This document shows, piece after piece, positions 19,434-28,676 of a stretch of 64,000 nucleotides of DNA. The stretch lies in assembly GCF_002218065.1 (NCBI RefSeq), contig NZ_BDUB01000001.1:383567-447566 (forward strand), given 5' to 3'. Both the position numbers and the translations under genes were made by a program. The notes under the pieces were generated by a model. It had not been told where the DNA came from and did not search any database. It saw only the letters and a list, made by a program, of their open reading frames with translations. This DNA comes from Nodularia sp. NIES-3585 (GTDB lineage Bacteria; Cyanobacteriota; Cyanobacteriia; Cyanobacteriales; Nostocaceae). How positions within the stretch are numbered: position 1 is the stretch's first letter; each line of letters opens with the position of its first letter.

Positions 19434-20852
19434 ATGTCATATTATAAAAAAACCATAGCACAGCCAACACAAGTAGGAACAGGTATTCTCATAGCTGGAT
19501 TATGCATTGCGTACATAAATATTAGTCCCGACTTAACCCCTAGCTTGATGGCAAATCAGGTAGCTATGATCACAGGAGTGGCATTAGCTTTAAGCATCTG
19601 GTTTGATCGCACAAAAGGACTGCAAAATTTATTTCGAGTAGATATCGTCTGTTTACTAACTCTGTATTTTTTGACCCTGATAGAATTTTTATTTCCCCAA
19701 AACTATTTTGATACAGTCGTCACATCACAGCAAACGGCTCAAGGACTTTCTATCACCTTACTGGGGATGGGAGGCATAACAGTTGGTCGTCACATCAATG
19801 CCTTGAAGCCAAAACCGCAACTTTGGTCATATTTGGGAAACATCCCGGATAAAGTGCTGTTTCGTCTGTTCATCATCTCCAGCCTGCTGGCTTATTTGTA
19901 TATATTGATGGCAGTTGACTTCAACGTGTTTAAAGTCTTCGATGCTTGGCTTGGTCCGCGATTTGCTGTTCCGTGGGGACGGGGACGTTTAGGTGACTGG
20001 CGGGCTTTGTTAAGTGAACTGAAGTTGTTTAGTTACGTTATTCCTCCCCTAGCAGGCATCATTTGGAACCGTCGTTACTCTTTTCGGAGTTGGCAAATAG
20101 TTGTGGTTGTGGTGATATTTGCCATCACTATTTTTGAAGGATTCGCAGGCGGAACACGCAATGTTTTGGGTTCCTATTTCGCTGCATTCTTAGGGGGATA
20201 TTTTCTCACAGTCAAACGTCCCAACTTGTTCAACTTAGCCATTCCCACTGCTGTTGTCGGGTACGCAATGATGTTTGCCACTCGTCATATGCTGGGTTTT
20301 AGGAATATGGGCATTCGTCGCTACTTGCAAACAGGGGCTTATGCTGCTCAAAAGGTGCAAGATACTTTTGCAGTTGACTACAACCTTCATCCTATTAGTG
20401 CCATAGTCGATGCGTTTCCCCAAAAACATGATTTTTTGGGATTTGAACTGTTGTATGTATTTGCAACTAAACCCATACCCAGGGCGGTTTGGCCTGGCAA
20501 ACCAGAAGGATTAAGTATATCGATTGAGGAAGTAATAGGTGCATCAGGTTGGACAGTTTCTACAACTTATATTGGCGAAAGCTACATGATGGGTGGTGTA
20601 ATTGCAGTCATATTAATGTCCCTATCTATCGGCATTTTAGCAAGTTGGTGGACTCGCACTGCGGCTTTTCATAATACTGGTTATGGTTTAGTGATCAATG
20701 CTTTGGGCTTTTTTACAGGGGCGTTATTGATGCGGAGCATTGCTTTTTTTACAACGTCAATTTTGCCCATCTTAGCCCTCATATTTTTTGCGAAAATCGG
20801 GCCATTTTTATTAGGCATTAAAAAACCACGATACCAGTATCCGCCAAGCTAG
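19434..20852 (+). CDS. Polytopic membrane protein, O-antigen/oligosaccharide polymerase-like
   Basis: The 472-residue protein is mostly hydrophobic, with roughly 10-12 membrane segments. It has a large loop rich in Arg, Trp and Pro (GPRFAVPWGRGRLGDWRALL, and later KPIPRAVWPGKPEGLSISIEE) of the type seen in oligosaccharide repeat-unit polymerases. That layout, and its place among transferases, suggest it polymerises repeat units at the outer face of the inner membrane (Wzy role). Sequence conservation in this group is weak, so the call rests on topology and context. Its stop codon lies at the edge of a duplicated fragment that follows. Confidence 0.65.
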   Translation: MSYYKKTIAQPTQVGTGILIAGLCIAYINISPDLTPSLMANQVAMITGVALALSIWFDRTKGLQNLFRVDIVCLLTLYFLTLIEFLFPQNYFDTVVTSQQTAQGLSITLLGMGGITVGRHINALKPKPQLWSYLGNIPDKVLFRLFIISSLLAYLYILMAVDFNVFKVFDAWLGPRFAVPWGRGRLGDWRALLSELKLFSYVIPPLAGIIWNRRYSFRSWQIVVVVVIFAITIFEGFAGGTRNVLGSYFAAFLGGYFLTVKRPNLFNLAIPTAVVGYAMMFATRHMLGFRNMGIRRYLQTGAYAAQKVQDTFAVDYNLHPISAIVDAFPQKHDFLGFELLYVFATKPIPRAVWPGKPEGLSISIEEVIGASGWTVSTTYIGESYMMGGVIAVILMSLSIGILASWWTRTAAFHNTGYGLVINALGFFTGALLMRSIAFFTTSILPILALIFFAKIGPFLLGIKKPRYQYPPS

Positions 20853-20990
20853 AAGAATTTTTGGGACTTCCTGATATTGTTGGACACTTATGGCAAATTG
20901 AGCAGACACTCTATGCTTTGTGCAGTTCCCGCTTTGGTGTAGAACTGTTACCACCTGCTTACGGTGTTTATTTAGAAGGCAGTATTAACG
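20851..20990 (+). pseudogene. Duplicated 140-bp fragment of the glycosyltransferase gene at 6643-7545
   Basis: These 140 bases align without gaps to 7302-7441 inside the upstream transferase gene; by eye 11 positions differ (about 92 percent identity). The reading frame is kept without an internal stop (EEFLGLPDIVGHLWQIEQT onward) and then runs into unrelated sequence ending at a TGA near 21012. It has no start and is too short to be a gene. It is a scar of a second copy or of recombination between glycan loci. Confidence 0.9.
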
Positions 20991-21009
20991 TTTTTCTATT
21001 AAAGAATAT

Positions 21010-22176
21010 ATGAAAATTTTACACGTCATTCCCTCCATTAGTTCTAAGCTGGGAGGGCCTACTCAAGTTATTTTAAATTTAGTGCAAGCTCTACAAGCAG
21101 AAGGAATTAGTGCGGAAATTGCGACTACTAATGATGATATTGAAGGAGTAATTGCCGACGTGCCATTATGTCAGCGTGTGGAATACAAAGGAGTACCAGT
21201 TTGGTTTTTTCCGCGTTCTGCTCGCCTGAAGGAATTTCTTCCGGCTCTTTCTTTCACTAGTTGGCTATGGCAAAATATTCAAAACTACGATATCTTAGAT
21301 AATCACTATTTGTTCTCATATCTCCCTACCTGTGCTGCTATAATTGCTCAAGGGCAGCGAGTTCCATATACTGTCAGAACTATGGGACAATTAGCTCCTT
21401 GGGCATTGGCTCAAAGCAAATTAAGAAAGCAAATTTATAGCACTGTTTTTGAAAGTCGGAACTTAGCTCATGCTGCGGTTGTTCATTCTACTTCTGTGGG
21501 TGAGATGGAGGATACAATACGTTTTGGAGTTAAACCGCCAAAAATAGTTTTGCCTCTAGGAGTCCATCCGCCGGCAAAAATTGCTGACGCTAAACACCAG
21601 ATACGTGAACAATATCATATCTCTGAGCAAGTCCCGATTGTGCTGTTTCTCTCGCGTCTGCACTACAAGAAACGCCCTGAGTTACTCATTCAAACACTGA
21701 GTAATTTAGCAGCACAGGAACAGCAGTTTCATTTAATTTTAGCTGGTTCTGGAGAAACAGAATATGTCCAAGCTTTACATGAAATGGTGGCATCTCTAAA
21801 TCTGGCAGCACAAACCTCCTTTGTCGGGTTTGTGAGTGGGTACGAGAAAGACTTACTTTTGCAAGGTTCTGACTTGTTTGTGTTACCAACTTATTCCGAA
21901 AATTTCGGTATTGCCTTAGCAGAAGCAATGGTGTCTGGTTTACCCGTTGTCACCACACCAGGCACACAAATTGCCCCAGAAATCGCGCAAGCCAAAGCGG
22001 GAATGATTGTAGAAGGAGAAATAGAACCACTACAAGCAGCGATCGCTCATCTGCTCAACTCACCCCAGTTACGCTATGAATTGGGTAACAATGGTCGGCT
22101 ATTTGCTCTAGAACACTACTCATGGCCAGCGATCGCTAAAAAATTAGCTTCAGTTTACCAAGCCATTCTCAATTAA
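21010..22176 (+). CDS. Family 4 glycosyltransferase (GT-B)
   Basis: The 388-residue protein starts with ILHVIPSISSKLGGPTQVIL, and has VPIVLFLSRLHYKKRPELLI and the donor motif SDLFVLPTYSENFGIALAEA, a standard GT4 layout. The last residues form a helix typical of the family. It lies directly after the duplicated fragment, so this boundary has been rearranged, but the gene itself looks complete. Confidence 0.88.
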   Translation: MKILHVIPSISSKLGGPTQVILNLVQALQAEGISAEIATTNDDIEGVIADVPLCQRVEYKGVPVWFFPRSARLKEFLPALSFTSWLWQNIQNYDILDNHYLFSYLPTCAAIIAQGQRVPYTVRTMGQLAPWALAQSKLRKQIYSTVFESRNLAHAAVVHSTSVGEMEDTIRFGVKPPKIVLPLGVHPPAKIADAKHQIREQYHISEQVPIVLFLSRLHYKKRPELLIQTLSNLAAQEQQFHLILAGSGETEYVQALHEMVASLNLAAQTSFVGFVSGYEKDLLLQGSDLFVLPTYSENFGIALAEAMVSGLPVVTTPGTQIAPEIAQAKAGMIVEGEIEPLQAAIAHLLNSPQLRYELGNNGRLFALEHYSWPAIAKKLASVYQAILN

Positions 22177-22253
22177 CAACCCCTGCCAGATATGGTAATT
22201 TCTCTATCTACTTATACAATACAGTAGAATTAAAACTAATTTCAGCTGATGTC

Positions 22254-22841
22254 ATGTTGAAACTGAACAAAAAAAATGGGTTTCTCATCCTCGCAGGTTT
22301 TATCCTCGCATTATTCAGCCTGATTCCCATCCGACTAGCGATCGCCTCTTACCAGTCTCCCCATCCCCAAGCTATCCTTACCCTTGGTGGCGGTCCAGAT
22401 CGAGAAGAATTTACTGCTCAATTTGCCCAAAAATATCCCCAGTTAGATATCTGGGTCTCTAGCGGTAGCCCTCCAGAAAAAGCCCTGGACATATTCCAAA
22501 ATGCAGCTATTGCTAACGACCGCTTTCACCTCGATTACCGTGCTGTTGACACTGTTACCAACTTCACAACCCTCGTTGATGATTTTAAGCACAAGGACAT
22601 TCAGCACATCTACTTAATTACCTCCGCCTATCATCTGCCCAGAGCCAAAGCCATAGCCACCATAGTTCTGGGTAGTCAAGGCATAACTTTTACCCCCATA
22701 TCTATCCCGTCCTCAAAACCTAGAGAATCAATACTCCGCATCGTCAGGGATAGTGGCCGTTCCCTATTCTGGATTGTATCAGGTCGTACTGGAGCCAGCT
22801 TTAACCCTCGTTTTCGTGAGCCATTTTATGCGGCTAGATAA
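22254..22841 (+). CDS. DUF218/YdcF-SanA-like envelope protein
   Basis: The 195-residue protein has one N-terminal membrane segment (about 9-30, FLILAGFILALFSLIPIRLA). It then has a DUF218 domain with AILTLGGGPDREE, IWVSSGSPPEKAL and the late LITSAYHLPRAKAIA segment. Family members (SanA, ElyC, YdcF) act in envelope or exopolysaccharide maintenance, but the reaction is not known. The last 14 bases overlap the start of the acetyltransferase gene. Confidence 0.85.
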   Translation: MLKLNKKNGFLILAGFILALFSLIPIRLAIASYQSPHPQAILTLGGGPDREEFTAQFAQKYPQLDIWVSSGSPPEKALDIFQNAAIANDRFHLDYRAVDTVTNFTTLVDDFKHKDIQHIYLITSAYHLPRAKAIATIVLGSQGITFTPISIPSSKPRESILRIVRDSGRSLFWIVSGRTGASFNPRFREPFYAAR

Positions 22842-23370
22842 ATACACCCTGGGTAGTTATACCCCTGGCGCAACCTACTGGAAACAGCTTTTGTGGTACT
22901 TGCTGGGATCTTCCTTAGTTGAGAGTCATTGGCTTCCCATCTCATCTGTAAAAGTAGGAATATTAAGGATTTTTGGCGCTAGTATTGGTCAAGGTGTTCG
23001 CATTAAGCCAGGAATGCGGGTGAAGTTTCCTTGGCGGTTAACTTTAGGTGATTATGTTTGGATTGGTGAAGATACTTGGATAGATAACCTTGCTGATGTG
23101 ACCATAGAAAGTCATGCTTGTATATCTCAAGGTGTGTATCTCTGCACGGGAAATCATAACTGGAGTGACCCTAACTTTGAGTTGAAAATTGCCCCAATTT
23201 ATATTCAAGAAAGTAGTTGGATTGCCGCTAAGTCAGTCATTGGTCCTGGGGTTACTGTTGGGAAAGGTGCTGTGTTGACTTTAGGTGGAGTTGCTGCAAA
23301 ATCATTGGCATCGATGACGATTTATGCAGGTAATCCAGCAGAACCAATTAAGGAAAGAAAGATGCTATAG
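22828..23370 (+). CDS. WcaF-like hexapeptide acetyltransferase
   Basis: The 180-residue protein (ATG 22828) begins LDKYTLGSYTPGATYWKQLLWYLLG, the usual WcaF/colanic-acid acetyltransferase start; longer upstream frames only overlap the preceding gene. It has left-handed beta-helix turns (RIKPGMRVKFPWRLTLGDYV, SVIGPGVTVGKGAVLTLGGV) and the active-site TGNHNW loop. It probably O-acetylates a sugar of the exported glycan. It closes the glycan island and overlaps the DUF218 gene by 14 bases. Confidence 0.87.
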   Translation: MRLDKYTLGSYTPGATYWKQLLWYLLGSSLVESHWLPISSVKVGILRIFGASIGQGVRIKPGMRVKFPWRLTLGDYVWIGEDTWIDNLADVTIESHACISQGVYLCTGNHNWSDPNFELKIAPIYIQESSWIAAKSVIGPGVTVGKGAVLTLGGVAAKSLASMTIYAGNPAEPIKERKML

Positions 23371-23886
23371 CATTTCCCATTCAAGTGAGGTACAAGCCGT
23401 AATAATTAAACGCAGATGGACGCAGATAAACGCAGATAATTGTGTACTTTATTAGACTAGAAATGCTATGTACCCGGATTTCTGAGTCGGGGAAGGATTT
23501 GAGGAAGGAGCAATTTATCAGTTTATCGGAAATTTCAGCCAACAAGAATGGCAATTAGCTCTTGATGTCCAAGACCTGAGTTTGCTAATTACAGGTTTGT
23601 CAGGTGTAGATAAATTGAGTCGATATTGGGTAATTGGTACATAAGAGCCATTACCGTCACGTATGGTTACGAGAAAGGCTGTTTTATTGCGTGGTTCTTG
23701 GCCAATTTGCTCAATGTAACCAGACTGTATTTGTGTGATATTTAAGGGTTTTGCTTGTTTAAATCCTGGTCGGGAAATACAGGTAATGGGAGAAGCATCT
23801 ATATGGACTGCTCACAGTTTGATGATTCCGCCCTAAAAAACCTAAAATAATTGAGTGCTATTTAAAGCTTAAGGAATCATTTTATC
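23371..23886. other. Intergenic stretch with gene remnants
   Basis: About 0.5 kb with no intact gene. It holds a short direct repeat of GCAGATGGACGCAGAT type (about 23410-23440). From about 23501 to 23644 there is an open + strand stretch (AIYQFIGNFSQQEWQLALDV, then DLSLLITGLSGV and SRYWVIGT before a stop) that has no start codon nearby and looks like the end of a lost small gene. The rest is unassigned. Confidence 0.5.
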
Positions 23887-24378
23887 ATGTCCCATCTACT
23901 AACAGCTTTCACACAGCGACTCCGGCGGATGATCACCTTTGTCATCTTCCTCACCCTGATCAGTAGTTTAATCCTTCCGGCTTCGGCTGGGGCTGAATCT
24001 TCTGGTTTGGGAGTTAAAAATGGTCATCTGAGTTCTTGTCCAGCTTCAGATAACTGTGTTGTCAGCCAAGACGCTGATGCTAAACACGCCATTGACCCTA
24101 TTACCTATCATGTAGACCGCGACGCAGCAAGAGAAACTTTACTGAAAGTTCTCGGTGTTGTTCCGCGCACAGAGGTAATAGAACAAACAGATAATTACAT
24201 TCATGCTCTATCTAAAAGCCGCATCTTTAAATTTGTGGATGATGTAGAATTTTATTTACCTGCCAATGAGCCTGTGATTCATACCCGCTCGGCATCTCGC
24301 ATAGGAGAATCGGATTTGGGAGTCAATCGCAGGCGTGTAGAACAAATTCGCCTAGCTTTGCGCGATTTAAACATTTAA
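23887..24378 (+). CDS. DUF1499 exported protein
   Basis: The 163-residue protein has a basic N-terminus and a hydrophobic signal (MITFVIFLTLISSLILPASA) with a likely cleavage site after ASAGA. The DUF1499 domain follows: CPASDNCVVSQ, TDNYIHALSKSRIFKFVDDV and the C-terminal RSASRIGESDLGVNRRR motif. The function of the family is unknown. It is preceded by an AT-rich gap and so probably has its own promoter. The frame stays open for 29 more codons after the stop (see findings). Confidence 0.87.
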   Translation: MSHLLTAFTQRLRRMITFVIFLTLISSLILPASAGAESSGLGVKNGHLSSCPASDNCVVSQDADAKHAIDPITYHVDRDAARETLLKVLGVVPRTEVIEQTDNYIHALSKSRIFKFVDDVEFYLPANEPVIHTRSASRIGESDLGVNRRRVEQIRLALRDLNI

Positions 24379-24534
24379 CCGGATCTCGCAGGGCGCAGTG
24401 CCGATGGAAATACCATCGGTAACTTAATTAATGCCGCTAAAAGTGGAGTCGATATGCGGCGAGATTAATGATACTGTTTGCGCGATCGCTTGATTTTTTT
24501 TAAGCAAATACTCAGGCTCAAAAACGGTGTAGAC

Positions 24535-25047
24535 ATGAACGGAAAAATTTGGCAATATTTGTGGCATTGCGCCCTAATAATCCTCATGTCTTTGACTTTT
24601 TGTGCATGGGGTGTGGAATCAGCACAGGCGTTACTGCGGCAACATCATGATTCCCCTGGTGTTTTGCGCTATCATTCCCAAGTATCCATAAAAGATGAAA
24701 AAGGGTACGCTTGGCAAGTGTTGCTGTTCAAACAAAATTACCACACTCCAGTCCAAGACTTAAGGTTACGCGTGGTGGGTTTTCCTGGTATCGCTGAAAT
24801 TGCCCACCCCCAACCATTAGAAATTGAGGCAGCATCAGGAAAATTGTTGAGTGCATCTGATGCTTATGCTTTAACTGCACCTGCCCCTAATGTAGGTGAA
24901 TACGAATTAACTAATATTTTACCCCAATTGCCAACCACCGATGCCCTCAAACTTTATGTGCCTATTCAAAGTGAAAAGCCATTAGTTCTAAATATCCCCA
25001 ATACTGTAGTCACCGAGTGGCAATGGCTAGTAACAGAAATAGATTAA
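24535..25047 (+). CDS. DUF3122 exported protein
   Basis: The 170-residue protein starts at ATG 24535; the frame runs on upstream only to a TTG in a region without a good ribosome binding site. A signal segment (ALIILMSLTFCAWGVESAQA) is followed by the DUF3122 domain: LLRQHHDSPGVLRYHSQVS, AWQVLLFKQ, LRLRVVGFPG and a final WQWLVTEI. This small family is found mainly in cyanobacteria; its role is unknown. It is probably periplasmic. Confidence 0.85.
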   Translation: MNGKIWQYLWHCALIILMSLTFCAWGVESAQALLRQHHDSPGVLRYHSQVSIKDEKGYAWQVLLFKQNYHTPVQDLRLRVVGFPGIAEIAHPQPLEIEAASGKLLSASDAYALTAPAPNVGEYELTNILPQLPTTDALKLYVPIQSEKPLVLNIPNTVVTEWQWLVTEID

Positions 25048-25113
25048 CGATAAAATCAGCTTTTCATTCATTTCAAATGGTTATGCTATGTCAGCCAACT
25101 TGTAATAGTTATT

Positions 25114-25872
25114 CTAATTAAGAAATTCAATTTGTGATGCCGAAATTTGTTTGATATTAGCTTCGATCATTAGTATCACATTATCCTGTTCAACTTCCAT
25201 ATTGATAATCCGAAATGCTATATCTTCCCACTTCAAAAAAGGTAGATTTACTATTTCTTTTATCTTCTGCATGAACGCTAAAATTAGTTCTACAGACATT
25301 CCTTCTCCTTCAGTACAGGTGACACTTGACAACAAAATGGGATGGGAATTAGTCCGGGGGCGAAAAGTCACCGTAACACCTAACAAACGCGTATTTTCCT
25401 GAGATTTTAGCAGCACTGTGGCATTACACCCGATTTTGCCATCCCCAGGTAAAAATATATCAATATGTTGCGGCTTAAAACTAATAATTTCGCCATCCAC
25501 ATTTAAATCAACATTTTCTACCAAATTACGAATTAGGTCTGAGGTGAAAGCGAGGTTAATATCTGTTTTTGTGAGTACAATCCGCGCCACGGCATTGACT
25601 GGCTCATTCAGTTCAATTTGACCGAAAATAGCCTTTAAAGGATTTATAGCAATATTATCTGTTTGTAGTTTTATTTCCTGCACCCGGATATTTTCTTGTA
25701 TTACCAATCCTTGACCTGTAACGGAAACTTTTTCAGCTTGTCCCTGAACAATTTTCAACACATCAGTTTGTACATCTATATCAATTTGTTCAGATGCATC
25801 TAGTTTCTCAAATACTATTCGTTCCGCTTCATGTGATACAAACTGTTCTTCTAAACGTTGGTTGTCTGGCAT
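25114..25872 (-). CDS. DUF2993 (LmeA-like) lipid-binding protein
   Basis: The 252-residue protein has the DUF2993 pattern of alternating beta strands: IDIDVQTDVLKIVQGQAEKV, LQTDNIAINPLKAIFGQIEL and AVARIVLTKTDINLAF, then a GCNATVLLK strand. There is no signal peptide. Related LmeA proteins bind phospholipids, and similar proteins are widespread in cyanobacteria, so a role in lipid binding or transfer is likely but inferred. It is on the - strand and converges on the DUF3122 gene. Confidence 0.85.
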   Translation of the reverse strand: MPDNQRLEEQFVSHEAERIVFEKLDASEQIDIDVQTDVLKIVQGQAEKVSVTGQGLVIQENIRVQEIKLQTDNIAINPLKAIFGQIELNEPVNAVARIVLTKTDINLAFTSDLIRNLVENVDLNVDGEIISFKPQHIDIFLPGDGKIGCNATVLLKSQENTRLLGVTVTFRPRTNSHPILLSSVTCTEGEGMSVELILAFMQKIKEIVNLPFLKWEDIAFRIINMEVEQDNVILMIEANIKQISASQIEFLN

Positions 25873-26306
25873 ACAAGTTGGCGCTCCTAGGTTCTATATA
25901 CTGGTTACTTTAAACTTTGGACATTCAGGAAGGTATCTACAGTAAGATATATGCAAATATGAGTAGATCAGAAGTGTGTGATGTTATGACCGGGTAAGTA
26001 ATTGATTTTAGTTTTATATTTGCTGAATTTAAGATATGAATTTAGCTCACGCACCAGGCGCAGAGTCCCAGAGAGTAAGAGCTTTCGCTTCAATGTTTGA
26101 TGTGGTGGGTATAAAGTTTTTTATTTTTGGAACGGTAATTCTACTTAAAATAATTATAAATCATTCGCTGTTTGTTAAACAACTATTTAAACTGCTTATC
26201 CTCACCTTGTGAAAATGCAATAAGTTCGGACTACCTCAAAGATGTAAAATTCTTGTTACATTCATCAAGCATCTTTAGTTTGTTCTCGTTTTATCAGGTA
26301 CTCAGC
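25873..26306. other. Divergent intergenic region
   Basis: About 430 bases between the divergent DUF2993 and phosphoketolase-like genes. It is AT-rich, has no recognisable gene, and should hold both promoters. The open frame that precedes the phosphoketolase-like ATG (from TTG 26172) does not match the family and is probably not translated. Confidence 0.5.
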
Positions 26307-28511
26307 ATGACATCAAAATCATCTTCCGCACTGCCTAATTTTTGTGAAGGAATTCAATATTTTGGTGAGGGGTTACCAAATTTTGAAACTTATGGTAAAA
26401 TGCCTGCTATAGACTCAGGCAAGAAGGCGATCGCAGACCCTACAGATCCCGCAGCCGTCTATCAAACTTTACTAGCTGCCGATGCCCTGCGCTACCTGAC
26501 GCTACAAGTTACAGCTAGTAAGGCATCTGGACACCCAGGTGGATTTGCCAGTCAAGCCGAAGCCTATGCAGCCCTAGTGATGCTAGGTCATAAGAATATT
26601 ATTACCGAAGTGGGACACCACGCCCCTGGATTCTATAGTGCCATGTTTTTGGATCGTTCCTTAGAAGACATGGGCATTTCTACAGTACAGCAATTGCGCG
26701 ATCGCTTCCGAGAAAAGCACGGACTCTTAGGACACCTTTCCGGTTTCATCCCTGGGATTCTCGCACCGGCTGGACCACTAGGACAAGGACAACACTTTGC
26801 TATGTCCGCCGCACTGCTGCATCAAGATAAATTATTCCCCTTTACTGTGGGGGATGGTGGATTGGGTGAGCCTTATATTGTGAGTGCGATCGCCCACTTT
26901 AACACAGCATATCCCAGCGTCACCAACTTCTTACCTGTCATGGTGTGGAATGGTTACAGCCAAGAACATCATAGTATGGTTTCCCTCAAAACCAACGCCC
27001 AAATGAAAGCCTACTGGCAAGGAAACGGTTTTGCGGAAGTCGTATTAGTCGATGCGAAAGACTTTGACGACCAAAACCAACCAGGGGATTATGTAGATAG
27101 TACCGTCTTTTCCTTCGAGCAGCGCCTAGCCTTCACCAAAGCCGTACTTTTGGGAATGGATAAAGCCGCCCATTCTGCCTTAAATGGACAGTTAACGGTA
27201 TTCATTATTAAACAACTCAAAGGCGCAGGAGTTCACGCCCTGGGTTCCAAATCTCACAACCTTTATCCGAAAGATACCCTAGATGCGCCGCACATTATCA
27301 GTGCATTAAAAACCCGTGCTTTATCTGTAGAAGCTTGGGAATTAGTCAGAACAAATGCAGAACGCGCTGGAGGAGGCCCCGCAGCCAAAACTGTAGTTAC
27401 AGAATTTGAATTACCCTTAGTAGATTTAGGACAATTACCCTTAGAAGAATATACAGTAGGTGGAGCTCCCAAAGTTGCCACAACCGCAATGGGTAAATTA
27501 GTGGGATATGTGGGTAAAAAAGATAGTAACTTCTTAGTCACCAACGCCGACGGCAACGCCGCATCAGGAATTGGTAATATTAATGAGGCATTAAAAATCA
27601 TTCACCCCACCACCGATGAAACCTATCATCAAGCACCAAACGGACAAGTTTATGAACCATTGAGTGAAGATGCTTGTGCAGGTTTAGCGGCTGGTTTAGC
27701 CTTAATGGGTGCGAGAACATTATGGTGTTCTTATGAATCTTTTGCCATCAACGGTGTACCAATTTGGCAAACAGTCATCCAAGCAATGGCAGAATTGCGC
27801 CGTCAAACACCTTCGAGCATAACATTATTTACAGCCGGTGCATTAGAGCAAGGGCGCAACGGTTGGACACACCAACGCCCGGAAATTGAAGCTTACTTTG
27901 CGTCACTGATGCGGAATGGAAATGTCTTCCCATTATTTCCCCCTGATGCTAACAGTATCCAAGCTTGTTATGACTGGGCTTTGCAAACAAAGAATAAGGG
28001 AATTGTGATTACAGCCAGTAAGTCACCGTTACCAATTCGCACAACTTTAGAACAAACTCAGCAAGGGTTAGAAGATGGTGCAATCTTATTACAAGATGTA
28101 CCAGGAGATAAACAAGTTGTGTTTGCAGTCATTGGCGATATGACATTAATTCCTGTGTTTGAAGCGGCGGCTTTCTTAGAAACTGAAGGTATTGGAGTGA
28201 AGATTATTTCTATTATCAATCCTCGCCGTTTGTATCGTCCTGAAGATACTGCTTGGGAAACTTGTTCAGAAGCCGATGGTGGTTTTATGGATGATGCCAA
28301 ATTTGCCGAATTATTTGATGGAAGTGCCTTAATTGGTGTAACTGGTGGTGCTGCGGCGATGCTGGAACCAATTATGTTACGCAGTAATTGCAAGCGTGAT
28401 ACTTTCGCCTGGAAGCGTGGGGAAACTACCGCCAGTGCTGGTGAGTTGATGGCGTTTAATGGGTTGACTGCGGAAGCGTTGACTAAGCGGGCTATTGAGT
28501 TAGTGCATTAA
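26307..28511 (+). CDS. Divergent phosphoketolase-like ThDP enzyme
   Basis: The 734-residue protein starts at ATG 26307 (the upstream frame from TTG 26172 would add 45 unlike residues). The N-terminal half has SGHPGG, GHHAPGF and a ThDP/Mg motif GDGGLGEPY with a later NGYSQEHH. The second half has EDACAGLAAGLALMGARTLW, YESFAINGVPIW and SPLPIRTTLEQ, the layout of XFP phosphoketolases. It is less like the common xylulose-5-phosphate phosphoketolases and closer to a second cyanobacterial type. Such enzymes split xylulose-5-P or fructose-6-P with phosphate to acetyl-phosphate. Substrate is not proven for this type. A hairpin at 28524-28551 follows. Confidence 0.75.
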   Translation: MTSKSSSALPNFCEGIQYFGEGLPNFETYGKMPAIDSGKKAIADPTDPAAVYQTLLAADALRYLTLQVTASKASGHPGGFASQAEAYAALVMLGHKNIITEVGHHAPGFYSAMFLDRSLEDMGISTVQQLRDRFREKHGLLGHLSGFIPGILAPAGPLGQGQHFAMSAALLHQDKLFPFTVGDGGLGEPYIVSAIAHFNTAYPSVTNFLPVMVWNGYSQEHHSMVSLKTNAQMKAYWQGNGFAEVVLVDAKDFDDQNQPGDYVDSTVFSFEQRLAFTKAVLLGMDKAAHSALNGQLTVFIIKQLKGAGVHALGSKSHNLYPKDTLDAPHIISALKTRALSVEAWELVRTNAERAGGGPAAKTVVTEFELPLVDLGQLPLEEYTVGGAPKVATTAMGKLVGYVGKKDSNFLVTNADGNAASGIGNINEALKIIHPTTDETYHQAPNGQVYEPLSEDACAGLAAGLALMGARTLWCSYESFAINGVPIWQTVIQAMAELRRQTPSSITLFTAGALEQGRNGWTHQRPEIEAYFASLMRNGNVFPLFPPDANSIQACYDWALQTKNKGIVITASKSPLPIRTTLEQTQQGLEDGAILLQDVPGDKQVVFAVIGDMTLIPVFEAAAFLETEGIGVKIISIINPRRLYRPEDTAWETCSEADGGFMDDAKFAELFDGSALIGVTGGAAAMLEPIMLRSNCKRDTFAWKRGETTASAGELMAFNGLTAEALTKRAIELVH

Positions 28512-28523
28512 CATAATGTAATA

Positions 28524-28551
28524 CCCCATCTAGGTTTTTACTTAGGTGGGG
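28524..28551 (+). terminator. Hairpin after the phosphoketolase-like gene
   Basis: An inverted repeat (CCCCATCTAG / TTAGGTGGGG, 10 pairs with two wobbles) with an 8-base loop lies 13 bases after the stop codon. There is no clear T-run after it, so it may stabilise the 3' end rather than terminate strongly. Confidence 0.55.
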
Positions 28552-28676
28552 CTAGTTAAGAATAAAGTATTTATGTGCTTAGTGTAGTTTTATGCTTGTG
28601 TAATAATACTCTTGTTTGCTGTGTAATTTACTTGATAATCTGCATTTTTAATACAAATAAATCACCAATGTAGATT

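Noticed and set aside
23641-23840. Possible - strand gene in the 23.4-23.9 kb gap
   Set aside because: A long stretch is open on the - strand, but it lacks a convincing start, overlaps the + strand remnant and matches nothing I know.
26172-26306. 45-codon N-terminal extension of the phosphoketolase-like protein from a TTG
   Set aside because: The extension is unlike the family, begins at a TTG without a ribosome binding site, and ATG 26307 gives the normal start.
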